Positions 25,101-32,853 of a DNA stretch of 34,508 nucleotides are shown here, one piece after another. The notes beneath the pieces are model-generated. The model saw only the letters and a list, made by a program, of their open reading frames with translations, did not search any database and was not told the origin of the DNA. This DNA is from Rickettsiales bacterium (GTDB lineage Bacteria > Pseudomonadota > Alphaproteobacteria > Rickettsiales > JABSSG01). A program made the position numbers and the translations under genes. The DNA is taken from assembly GCA_020049805.1 (NCBI GenBank), contig JAGVLN010000005.1, positions 1 to 34,508 of the forward strand, written 5' to 3'. Position 1 is the stretch's first letter. Each line of letters opens with the position of its first letter.

Positions 25101-25917
25101 TAGTTATGCTAGAGGAAGACCAGCTTTAGTTACCGATAAAGTAATAGAGGCAGCAACAGTCCGTTTTGCTGAATTAAATGCGGCAGCTAGTGTGGCACCT
25201 AGTATTCCTGTAACTGATGTAGCTAAACATCTTGATCTATTAAAGCAAGCTGGTTTTGCAGTTCCAAGTGATAAATTCGAGGCAGCTTTAAGAGCATTAG
25301 CTAATAATGAAGCAAGAGTTGCTCAATTTGATGGCAAACCTGCTGTTATTGAAGGAGATAGTGCTAAAATATCAGCTATTCAAGAATTAATTGTGTTAGC
25401 AGATGCTTACAAAGGAGAACCTACTTTATCATTTATGCAGTTAATGCAAAATATTATGCGTAAAAATGATTTAACTGTAGAAGCTGGTGGTGGATACAAA
25501 GTTAATGGTTCTTCATTGGATGACTTCTTAAGGGCAGCTAAATTACCTACCCTTGCACAAGTACAAACTACTATGAAAGGTGAAGTGCGTGGTAGAATGG
25601 TTGCAGGTATTAAAACTGCTGCTCAAGAAAGGGAAGCTGAAAGATTAGCAGCAATTGCACCTGTCCAAGAAGCGATATCAAGAATGAGGCCAGATGAATT
25701 AGCAAGCCTTCATGGGCTTACTCCTGCAGCTGCCGCTGCCGCTGCTGCTGCTGGTAGAGGTTTAACTGAAGCAGTAAGAGGTAGATCTGCTTCTACAGCA
25801 CCTGATCCTGTTTCTCCTAGAGGAGGCTCTCCTGCCACTAGAAGAGGATCTGATCCACTTACTGCTACCTTGAGAGCTGGGAGTGGTACTGGTAGAGGAG
25901 GAGAAGGAAGAGCATAA
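22153..25917 (+). CDS. Unrecognised 1254-aa Ala-rich protein with poly-Ala tract and basic tail
   Basis: I do not recognise this protein. The ATG at 22153 has GAGGA just upstream; an in-frame ATG at 22072 lies inside the promoter region and is not used here. There is no signal peptide and no membrane helix. It is Ala-rich and predicted almost wholly helical. Loosely similar helices ending in 'EKxAxE' occur near residues 431, 513 and 792. Near the C-terminus nine Ala residues (1192-1200) precede a tail of about 54 residues rich in Arg, Gly, Ser and Pro ('SPATRRGSDPLTATLRAGSG'). Codon use is richer in G/C than in neighbouring genes. A cytoplasmic structural protein or a protein exported by a type IV system through its basic tail are both possible. 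It is monocistronic, with its own promoter and terminator. Confidence 0.85.
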   Translation: MALQQEVEALVKTLKVAGGALSVGRDVAVKQITKALRDAGLTTLADAPEVREEIKAQAANWSPASVAAITGKASVDLDVSAKTAQEIIFDAKKIMANALWDSLAADGDYRDDLTVPAAKAAIKGARLFLRRSFDATADVSAISAFRQFCQSALGYSITPAWDVGAGVRLNPASYRAFDSNRFELLSIAVAERALKAQGIESPTQEQITVVAKSLQAEAGLIKKGRASTFDDGRWATQADIDAGAKGASIRVRTLDQHPAVIAIAASVAQGKSPTPAECSREFATAKAANKFVYGRAIAERTVEAVAAPALDAAVRVFTEAMTPNISIATPHLAERNVSRAAAKVEYKVSKTLQHSIELALNRALLNQIATDKELVDGVRGKIALNSFTAKLADPVGRDYMQVLIQGALLEHTAGLDQHGWEKSLTSLPGVIAEKVATEFAAFNPHDPASVAHAIERKQQIEKAMLAKKENYAKAMEAVDKVLIGVDVDGKYVDGLRADFRKFNLQSNVRKYLIEKLAAELTNDPSLDLTAAMKALREEIVERGNANKTLKFAHFDTKGIRAKTYAEFFERKASQAYAYFKKLFSGRFGKDDTKGFDAMLAGALTTAKTGKRPAKNYTMHRDANKILAQAINQFNGWEPGSEVEKDGKKYRKIAVSDDVRKALAEQIANALERARVEGRTLPIDTLVEALQPGLAKLALRERDKDGVITAKSAQTSTEPDRDQAGNVVRAKGEPVHSATSLTTLCRDIVATRSADGMASVTEYGTTLKQATTIVMKEVLKNHPGCDSKILKALEKAVATELDKSLYSLTPALLDSIITSATAAIQKTTTPAVTDDKGKVTTPAKSSWSFNAGGFSKAAAGIIDRNNTEQKRIIESFTETQYASLAGGLSSGRGLLASLDRDRMVAVNVEGADRADPGLLIARVNAGVAFIETLVKHGRATGPSEEVAIALINDPKNADLILSGVFGGQDLVTFLNAQAGGGGMHSYARGRPALVTDKVIEAATVRFAELNAAASVAPSIPVTDVAKHLDLLKQAGFAVPSDKFEAALRALANNEARVAQFDGKPAVIEGDSAKISAIQELIVLADAYKGEPTLSFMQLMQNIMRKNDLTVEAGGGYKVNGSSLDDFLRAAKLPTLAQVQTTMKGEVRGRMVAGIKTAAQEREAERLAAIAPVQEAISRMRPDELASLHGLTPAAAAAAAAAGRGLTEAVRGRSASTAPDPVSPRGGSPATRRGSDPLTATLRAGSGTGRGGEGRA

Positions 25918-25933
25918 TTTTCTCTCAAATAAG

Positions 25934-25970
25934 GACGGTAGAGGTTAACTCTACCGTCTTTTATTTTTAA
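25934..25970 (+). terminator. Rho-independent terminator after the 1254-aa gene
   Basis: GACGGTAGAG (25934-25943) pairs with CTCTACCGTC (25949-25958), a perfect 10-bp stem with a 5-base loop, followed by TTTTATTTTT. It lies 16 bases after the stop codon and is the clearest terminator in the window. Confidence 0.93.
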
Positions 25971-26063
25971 ATACCTACCTTTATTATTAAATTCTCGTCA
26001 TTAGCGAAATTCCTCTTTCCTTTTCTTAGAAAATCCATATATTCTTCTTAATAGAGGTTATAT

Positions 26064-27047
26064 ATGTATTTTTTTGCTTTGATTCTGCACTTACTATTTT
26101 TGCATTACAATGTTCAAGCTGGGGTTGAAATAGTTAGTTTTGACCAATCAATATACGCGAATAATCACTTACCGAAAAACCCTCTTTATCAACAGCTTTC
26201 ACATTTATATGCCCAGAATAATCCTGGTAAATTGAAGCCATTGTCTGAGCCCTTAATTCCTAAGAAGATTCATCAAACTTGGGTAGGGCCACTACAAATT
26301 CCTGAAGAATATATTGAATATAGTAAAACTTGGCAGAAATTACATCCGGATTGGGAGTATAAATTATGGCGGGATGAAGATGTAGAGAATTGGGATTTTC
26401 CGAACAAAGATTTATATAATAAAGCTTCTACTTACCAGGAAAAGTCTAATATCTTACGTTATGAGATTTTAAATAAATATGGTGGATTATATGTAGATGT
26501 GGAATATAAAGCACTGAAAAAATTTGATGATTTACACTATTTGTATAATTTTTATGCTGGTATCCTACCTCCACTTGCGAATGATAATGAAGTAGTCATA
26601 ACTAGTGCTGTTATTGGCTCTCAGCCTAACAACCCGATTTTACATCAAACCTTGGCTAAAATTAGAGAATGCTGGGATGCGGTCGAGGCCGGTTTTCGAG
26701 AAGAAGCCAAACATTTGGGCAGAAAAGGTGCAATTGTTAATTTATCTAAAAATCGTACAATGATGTCCTTTAATCAGGCCATAATAAATACGATTTTTGA
26801 TGTTGATCGGGCAATTATTTTTCCTCCAACTTATTTTAATATAGAGGCCAAGCCTAGAATCTTAGACTCATTTAAAAGATTTTCTAATATCGCTCAAAAA
26901 AAAATTTACTTTCGTACAATTCATCCTGAAACGATGTCTGTTCAGGATAGTGCTAGTAATAAGCTATTTACTAACCTTTCAAATATTGAAATTGAAGAAA
27001 CATGGTATCAATCAATTATTAATAAGGTCGAAGAGTTTTTTTCTTAA
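26064..27047 (+). CDS. Secreted TcdA/TcdB-like glycosyltransferase, copy 1 (DVE instead of DXD)
   Basis: This 327-aa protein has a Sec-type signal peptide with probable cleavage after 'VQA' (residue 19). The mature part has the marks of the DXD-containing sugar transferase family (Gly_transf_sug, related to yeast Och1 and the clostridial toxin catalytic core): 'IPKKIHQTWVGPLQIP', 'WEYKLWRDEDVENW' and 'ILRYEILNKYGGLYVDVEYK'. The metal-binding DXD is DVE here (145-147), against DMD in copy 2, which may reduce activity. AGAGG precedes the ATG. It is a tandem duplicate of the next gene. The signal peptide means the enzyme works outside the cytoplasm; envelope sugar addition or modification of host molecules are both possible. 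Confidence 0.8.
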   Translation: MYFFALILHLLFLHYNVQAGVEIVSFDQSIYANNHLPKNPLYQQLSHLYAQNNPGKLKPLSEPLIPKKIHQTWVGPLQIPEEYIEYSKTWQKLHPDWEYKLWRDEDVENWDFPNKDLYNKASTYQEKSNILRYEILNKYGGLYVDVEYKALKKFDDLHYLYNFYAGILPPLANDNEVVITSAVIGSQPNNPILHQTLAKIRECWDAVEAGFREEAKHLGRKGAIVNLSKNRTMMSFNQAIINTIFDVDRAIIFPPTYFNIEAKPRILDSFKRFSNIAQKKIYFRTIHPETMSVQDSASNKLFTNLSNIEIEETWYQSIINKVEEFFS

Positions 27048-27062
27048 GGGTGAAGGAATTTA

Positions 27063-28049
27063 ATGCATATATTTGCTATTATTCTACAGTTATTGCTAAT
27101 AATGTCCTCGGCGCAAGCTAAGATTATAGCAGTAAGCTTCGACCAATCCATGTGTGCTAATAATAATTTGCCAAAAAGTTTGCTTTACCAACAGCTTTCG
27201 CATTTATATGCACAGAACAATCCTGATAAGCTAAAGCCATTGGCTGAGCCTCTAATTCCTAAAAAAATTCACCAAATTTGGTTAGGACCATTACAAATTC
27301 CTGTTGCATATGCTGAATATAGTAAAACTTGGCAAAAACTGCATCCTAGTTGGGAATATAAATTATGGCGTGATAAAGACATAGAAAATTGGGATTTTCC
27401 GAGCAAAGATTTATATAATAAATCTTCGTCCTATCAGGAAAAATCAGATATCTTACGCTATGAAATTTTAAATAAATATGGTGGCTTATACGTAGACATG
27501 GATTATAAAGCCATTAAAAATTTTGATGAATTACATTATTTATATGAGTTTTATGGTAGTATAAAACCTCCGATATATGAAGATAATAAAATAGCAATTA
27601 CTAATGGTATAATTGGCTCAAAGCCTAATATCGTTATCTTAAAGAAGACTTTAGAATTTATTAGAGAGCATTGGGATGCGGTCGAAGCTGGTTTCCGAGA
27701 AGAAGCCAAGCATTTAGGTAAGAAAGAAGCTATTGTTAATTTGGCGATAAATCGTACCGGCATGCCTTTTCATCGAGCGATTATGAGCGATATCAATTTT
27801 GTTAAGCGAGCCATTATTTTTCCTCCTACATATATGAGAATAATGATAAATGACAAAATTAATTCATTTACTAGATTTTCTAGTATGTCTACTAAGAAAT
27901 TATATTATCATACAATTCACCCTGAAACCTTAGCAGTCCATGATCAGCATAAATATAATTTAGTTACTAACTTATCGGATATTGAAATCAAAGAACCTTG
28001 GTATAGACCTGTTATTAAAACGTTAAACAGTTTTTTTTCTCTTAACTGA
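27063..28049 (+). CDS. Secreted TcdA/TcdB-like glycosyltransferase, copy 2 (intact DXD)
   Basis: This 328-aa paralogue of the preceding gene aligns with it from end to end with no large gaps and with strong identity over residues 36-150. It has a signal peptide ending 'AQA' (residue 19), 'IPKKIHQIWLGPLQIP', 'WEYKLWRDKDIENW' and 'NKYGGLYVDMDYKA', with a normal DMD motif at 145-147. The shared 'WDAVEAGFREEAKHLG' segment (about 205-220) is a well-conserved feature of the pair. It starts 15 bases after copy 1, so both are probably on one transcript. Its 3' end overlaps the convergent 104-aa gene by 8 bases. The nucleotide donor and acceptor are unknown. Confidence 0.82.
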   Translation: MHIFAIILQLLLIMSSAQAKIIAVSFDQSMCANNNLPKSLLYQQLSHLYAQNNPDKLKPLAEPLIPKKIHQIWLGPLQIPVAYAEYSKTWQKLHPSWEYKLWRDKDIENWDFPSKDLYNKSSSYQEKSDILRYEILNKYGGLYVDMDYKAIKNFDELHYLYEFYGSIKPPIYEDNKIAITNGIIGSKPNIVILKKTLEFIREHWDAVEAGFREEAKHLGKKEAIVNLAINRTGMPFHRAIMSDINFVKRAIIFPPTYMRIMINDKINSFTRFSSMSTKKLYYHTIHPETLAVHDQHKYNLVTNLSDIEIKEPWYRPVIKTLNSFFSLN

Positions 28050-28356
28050 TAGTCAAACTAGGTTGAGCACCCTTTTTGGCTATAATATCCACCCATGAGG
28101 TTTTATTATTAGAGCTAGATAATATTTGGCGGAGATAAATTGCGGGATTATTATGGCGCATTAATTCAGGCCAAGAATTATGTTCAAGCATATGTAAAAT
28201 TTGAGTTTGTAGTAAATGACTTATATGCGGATTATTTACCAAGAAATCTTTTATTTTTTTTAAAGTATTACATTCTTTGGATTGAGATATGAGATGAGTA
28301 AATTTTTCTCCTGGACTAACGCAATAATTCGTTTTAAATTGATGCAGTATAGGCAT
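28042..28356 (-). CDS. Small unrecognised protein (104 aa)
   Basis: I do not recognise this gene. It encodes a 104-aa soluble helical protein with many His and Asn residues, no signal peptide and no membrane helix. AGGA lies 9 bases before the ATG, and the gap to the divergent sco gene (86 bases) leaves room for a promoter. It overlaps the end of glycosyltransferase copy 2 by 8 bases on the other strand. The composition (Leu- and Ile-rich helices, 'IYLRQILSSSN') looks like a real protein rather than a chance frame, but there is no supporting family. Confidence 0.5.
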   Translation of the reverse strand: MPILHQFKTNYCVSPGEKFTHLISQSKECNTLKKIKDFLVNNPHISHLLQTQILHMLEHNSWPELMRHNNPAIYLRQILSSSNNKTSWVDIIAKKGAQPSLTIS

Positions 28357-28442
28357 AACTTAATTCCTAACAAATTAATCTATATTAATTATGCCAACGA
28401 AGTTTTAATAAATTATTAAAGTATAAACAGGAGTATAACCTT

Positions 28443-29075
28443 ATGTCTTCTACCGTAAAATTTGTTACTGTAGCTAGTATTATTATAGCAATAATATCAC
28501 TAGGAATTATGACTTTAGTTGAGGTGCCCACTAAGACTAAGGTGACAGAAGCAGGGGGAGGGGGCATAGTCCCAGCTGGAGAGCTTGTAGGAGGAGATTT
28601 TATACTGCATGATGTTAATGGCAATATAGTAGATTCTAAGCAATTTCGCGGCAAGTATCTTTTGATTTATTTTGGTTTTACCTTTTGCCCAGATATATGT
28701 CCAGCAAGCTTATCAGAAATGGGATTGGTTATCGATGATTTAGCTCAGGAAGCGAATTTATTGCAACCAATTTTTATTACCATTGATCCTAAACGTGATA
28801 CTCAAGCGCAGCTTAAAGAATATTTTACCCATTTTAATCCTGCTATTTTACCATTAACCGGTAGCGCTGAAGAAATTAAGCAAGTGGCAACTAGTTTTAA
28901 AGTATATTATTCTGTATCACACAATACCAAAAATGATCCTGAAAATTATTTAGTTGATCATTCCTCGTTCTTTTATTTTGTTGGACCAGATGGGAGGTTA
29001 ATTAAATATTATACTTCTAAGGTACCGGCCAGTGATATAGCTACTGATATTTTAACTTATATGAAGGGCCACTAA
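28443..29075 (+). CDS. Sco1/SenC family copper chaperone
   Basis: Sco proteins bring copper to the CuA site of cytochrome c oxidase, or keep its cysteines reduced, on the outer face of the inner membrane. The 210-aa protein has one N-terminal membrane anchor (about 7-26), then a Gly-rich linker (37-45) and a thioredoxin-like fold with the copper ligands CPDIC (Cys82, Cys86) and His173 in 'LVDHSSFFYFVGPDG'. AGGAG lies 9 bases before the ATG. It stands alone between a divergent small gene and a convergent phasin gene. The oxidase genes are not in the window. Confidence 0.94.
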   Translation: MSSTVKFVTVASIIIAIISLGIMTLVEVPTKTKVTEAGGGGIVPAGELVGGDFILHDVNGNIVDSKQFRGKYLLIYFGFTFCPDICPASLSEMGLVIDDLAQEANLLQPIFITIDPKRDTQAQLKEYFTHFNPAILPLTGSAEEIKQVATSFKVYYSVSHNTKNDPENYLVDHSSFFYFVGPDGRLIKYYTSKVPASDIATDILTYMKGH

Positions 29076-29084
29076 TAAAAAACA

Positions 29085-29112
29085 CCCTCTTATTAATTTC
29101 GAAATAAGAGGG
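29085..29112 (-). terminator. Terminator between sco and phasin
   Basis: CCCTCTTATT (29085-29094) pairs with AATAAGAGGG (29103-29112), a 10-bp stem with an 8-base loop. A T-run follows only on the minus strand (the plus strand has AATAAAAAAC before the stem), so it mainly ends the phasin gene, with some effect on sco. Confidence 0.8.
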
Positions 29113-29133
29113 CATTGATATTATAATTATTTA

Positions 29134-29580
29134 TTACTTTTTCTTTGGATGCTTGCAGCATTCACTCAGATTTTCAGAAATCTCATTTCCTACATAATCC
29201 AGTACTTCCATTTGAGCTTTAGTTGCCATTTCTGCAAGTTCACGAGTATTAGCTAAGTTATTACTCATAGTTTCTTTAATAAAATTAGTATGCTCTTCCA
29301 TAACTTTTTCTGGGTTGTTAAGGTTAGATACTTTTTTATAGCAATCTAATAAACGTGCGGTATTATCTTGCAAAATTTCCGCCTGTCTTTTGAGCAATGC
29401 TTGCATATTAGACATTATTAAATGCTGGGCTGTGGTAGCTGATTCAACATGACGTTTATGTTTGCCCATATTACTTTCCATATCGAATCCTGAAGTAAAT
29501 TTTGATGGATCGATCGCACTCCAATCAGAAAAATTTCTAAAAAATTCTGTAAACATATTATAAGGTGAAGATGAGCTCAT
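29134..29580 (-). CDS. Phasin family protein
   Basis: This 148-aa protein fits the Phasin_2 family: an N-terminal 'NMFTEFFRNFSDW' amphipathic start and a long helical region of repeated Ala, Gln, Asn and Glu ('LIMSNMQALLKRQAEIL', 'ELAEMATKAQMEVLDYVG'). It ends in 'SECCKHPKKK'. Phasins coat polyhydroxyalkanoate granules, but family members also occur in Rickettsiales that lack obvious PHA storage, so the role may differ. The ribosome binding site GGAGG is the strongest in the window, and the promoter is near consensus, suggesting high expression. Confidence 0.85.
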   Translation of the reverse strand: MSSSSPYNMFTEFFRNFSDWSAIDPSKFTSGFDMESNMGKHKRHVESATTAQHLIMSNMQALLKRQAEILQDNTARLLDCYKKVSNLNNPEKVMEEHTNFIKETMSNNLANTRELAEMATKAQMEVLDYVGNEISENLSECCKHPKKK

Positions 29581-29612
29581 TGAAACCTCCGAATTTATTG
29601 TCTCATAGTATA

Positions 29613-29643
29613 ATTATAATATATTTTTTGTTGCAATGCAACA
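29613..29643 (-). promoter_or_regulatory. Phasin promoter with operator-like dyad over the -35
   Basis: On the minus strand TTGCAT (29641-29636), a 17-base spacer and TATAAT (29618-29613) make a near-perfect sigma-70 promoter. The -35 lies inside the dyad TGTTGCA-A-TGCAACA (29629-29643). TGC-rich dyads of this kind are known as binding sites of PhaR-type repressors of phasin genes. A repressor binding here would block the -35. No phaR gene is in the window. Confidence 0.6.
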
Positions 29644-29746
29644 TAAATAACAATATTTAAATAAAAATAACAGGCAATGTCTATTGAAAAATGGGATAAT
29701 ATATTGTAAATTAGGCCAGAGTTTATTTAATTTAAGCAAGTAATAT

Positions 29747-30265
29747 ATGAAAATTCTTAAAGGTCTTGTGCTAGTTTTTATTTCTTTTCTAACTTTAACA
29801 GCTATTGCTGAAGAAGAAAAATATCCTGAAACTGCAAGGCAACGCAGGGCTACAGATTTTGGCTCTCTTGTTGGGGGTCCTGATGGTTTAGTTGTTTATA
29901 ATAGCAACCCTAATGCTGGCTCTATAATGGGAGGTAAGGGTGGAGGGTCGATTAATGTAAATCCGTATTTATGGCAGGCTGCTTTAAATACTATAGCATT
30001 CATGCCTTTAGCCTCTACAGATTCTAACGGGGGAGTTATTATTACAGATTGGTATGAAGATCCTAATTTTCCAGGTGAACGTTATAAAGTGAATATTTTT
30101 ATTACTTCTATGGAGCTTAGAGTTGAATCGCTAAAAGTAACAGTATTTAAACAAGCGCTTAGAAGTGGTACTTGGCGTGAGGTTCCAGTAAATTCACAGA
30201 TTACTTTAGATCTTGAGGAAAAAATCCTTACTAAGGCTCGTGAGTTAAAAATTGCTCATAAATAA
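29747..30265 (+). CDS. DUF3576 family exported protein
   Basis: This 172-aa protein has a Sec signal peptide ending 'TAIA' (about residue 21). The mature part carries the features of DUF3576, a family found in alphaproteobacteria: 'INVNPYLWQAALNTIAFMPL', 'IITDWYEDPNFPGERYKVN' and 'ALRSGTWREV'. No function is established; a periplasmic or outer-membrane-linked role in envelope assembly is the usual guess. Its position just before leuS, lptE and holA is common in alphaproteobacteria and would fit co-expression with the LPS exporter subunit LptE. No clear Shine-Dalgarno sequence is seen. Confidence 0.88.
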   Translation: MKILKGLVLVFISFLTLTAIAEEEKYPETARQRRATDFGSLVGGPDGLVVYNSNPNAGSIMGGKGGGSINVNPYLWQAALNTIAFMPLASTDSNGGVIITDWYEDPNFPGERYKVNIFITSMELRVESLKVTVFKQALRSGTWREVPVNSQITLDLEEKILTKARELKIAHK

Positions 30266-30288
30266 TCCAATCCAAGCCAAGAGCTTTT

Positions 30289-32853
30289 ATGACTGATGAC
30301 CAGCATAATTTGTAATATAATTGCAAAGAAATTGAATCCAAATGGCAAGCTATTTGGCAAAATGATCATTGTTTTGAAGCAAAGATAGACTATAACAAGC
30401 CAAAATATTACGTTTTAGAAATGTTTCCATATCCTTCTGGAAAAATTCATATGGGGCATGTCCGTAATTATGCTATTGGTGATGTTATAGCTAGGTTTAA
30501 ATTATGCCAAGGGTTTAATGTCTTGCATCCTATGGGTTGGGATGCTTTCGGTTTGCCTGCTGAAAATGCTGCTATTGCTCAGAAAATACATCCGGGAGAA
30601 TGGACATTATCTAATATTAAAGTAATGAAAGAGCAGTTCAAATCTATTGGACCAGCGTATGATTGGTCTAAAGAGATTGCCACGTGTTTACCAGAATATT
30701 ATCAACATGAGCAAAAAATTTTCTTAGATTTCTTAAAAAATGGCTTAGCTTATAAAAAAGAATCATTAGTAAATTGGGACCCAATCGATAATACAGTACT
30801 TGCAAATGAACAAGTGATTGAAGGTAGAGGCTGGAGATCAGGCGCATTAGTTGAACGTAAAAAATTGTCGCAATGGTTTTTAAAAATTACAGATTTTGCT
30901 GATGAATTGCTAAATGACCTAAAAACTCTTACTGGATGGCCAGAACATGTACGTTTGATGCAGGAAAAATGGATTGGCAAATCTATTGGGTGTAAGGTAA
31001 AGTTTCAGATTAAAGATTCTACAAATATTTTAGAGATTTTTACTACTACTCCTGAAACATTATTTGGAGCGAGTTTTTGTGCAATTGCCTATGATCATCC
31101 TTTAGCCCAAGAACTAGCGAAAAATAATAAGCAAATTCAAGATTTTATTAATGAATGTAATCATGCTGCAGTATCAGAAGAAGCAATAGAGAAGGCAGAG
31201 AAAAAAGGCATGGATACAGGCTTAAAAGCAGTTCATCCAATTTTAAAAGATTGTACTATTCCGGTATATATAGCTAATTTTGTACTAATGGAATATGGAA
31301 CAGGGGCGTTATTTGGTTGCCCAGCCCATGATGTAAGAGATCATGAATTTGCTTTAAAATACAATTTACCAATTATTAAGGTAGTAGAAAAAGCAAATAA
31401 ACAAAGTGATGTTTTGCCAACCAAAGTTGAACCAGATGACTTAATAATTAATTCTGGTTTTCTTTCAGGGTTGCATGCTAATGAAGCTAAAGAAAAAATT
31501 ATTGAATATTTAATACAAAATAATAATGGTGAAAAAACTATCCATTATCGTTTGCGTGATTGGGGAGTATCAAGACAACGTTACTGGGGATGTCCAATTC
31601 CAATTATTTATTGTAAAAGTTGTGGTGTTGTTCCTGTTCCTGATGATCAGTTACCTGTAACATTACCAGAAGATGTTAATTTTGATAAACCAGGTAATCC
31701 TCTGGACCATCATCCAACTTGGAAATATGTTAAATGTCCTAAATGTAGAGAAGATGCTATAAGAGAGACGGACACATTTGATACATTTTTTGAATCTTCA
31801 TGGTATTTTGCTCGTTTTTGTAATCCGCATACTTCAGAAGTAGTAGATAAAAAAGCATGTGATTATTGGTTACCAGTTGATCAATATATTGGTGGTATTG
31901 AGCATGCTATATTACATCTGCTTTATTCTAGATTTTTTGTTAAAGCAATGAATAAATGTGGTTATTTTAACTTACAGGAACCATTTTCAAATCTACTAAC
32001 TCAGGGAATGATTACTCATCTTAGTTACAAAGATCAAAATGATAATTGGGTATCGGCAAGTGAGGTAATTAAAACTCCTAATGGTTATATCAATAGCGAA
32101 ACTAAACAACCGGTAAAACCTGTTCGTATTGAGAAGATGAGCAAATCCAAAAAAAATGTTGTTGGTACTGAAGAGATTATTAATGAATATGGGGCAGATA
32201 CAGCGAGGTTATTTATGCTATCTGATAGCCCTCCTGATAAAGATTTGGAATGGACAGATGCTGGAATAGAAGGAGCATCTAAATTTATTAATAAATTTTA
32301 TCGTTTTGTGGTCAATAATAGCCAAGAACAGCTTGCCGAAATAACTGAGGCTGACCTACCGGCTAATTTGCTTATAGTGCGTAAAAAAATTCATAAAACT
32401 ATAGCCCTCGTTACTGAAGATATTAGCAAATTCCATTTCAATAAAGCAATTGCACGCATAAGAGAGTTATTAAATATAATATTTGATTTGCCCAATGCTG
32501 ATTTAGCTAATAAAGCTATTATAAAAGAAGCTATTGAAGCATCAGTACAATTGCTTTATCCAATTATTCCTCATGTTTGTTCGGAATTGTGGCAGATATT
32601 AGGTAAAAAGGATTATTTAGTGCATCATCAATGGCCTAAAGCTCAAGAAAATTTGCTTCAAGATGAAGAAGTAATAATTGCTATTCAAATTAATGGTAAA
32701 CTCAAACATACTATGTCATTACCGGTTGGTTTAACAGAAGAAGCAATAAAGAATAGAGTATTGGTTATGCCTGAAATTGCCAAATATATAACAGACAAAC
32801 CAGTAAAAAGATTTATTGTAGTGCCAAATAAAATTGTAAATATTGTAATTTAA
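30289..32853 (+). CDS. leuS: Leucyl-tRNA synthetase with in-frame stop (TAA) at codon 9
   Basis: LeuRS charges tRNA-Leu and edits mischarged products. From the ATG at 30289 the frame reads MTDDQHNL, then TAA (30313-30315), and then continues without another stop as '[15 protein letters not shown]' to the normal C-terminus. The part after the stop has the HMGH form of the HIGH motif, the CP1 editing domain ('[12 protein letters not shown]'), KMSKS and the anticodon-binding domain. The first ATG after the stop (30421, 810 aa) would remove about 44 residues from the catalytic fold, and no ATG, GTG or TTG lies between in frame. A non-standard start codon, read-through, sequence error or inactivation are all possible. 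The stop codon overlaps lptE as TAATG. Confidence 0.93.

Noticed and set aside
25710-25928. Minus-strand frame with poly-Ala opposite the end of the large gene
   Set aside because: GCT/GCC/GCA repeats read as GGC/AGC/TGC or GCN in other frames, so the Ala run is an artefact of the palindromic-like repeat. It would also include the plus-strand stop region.
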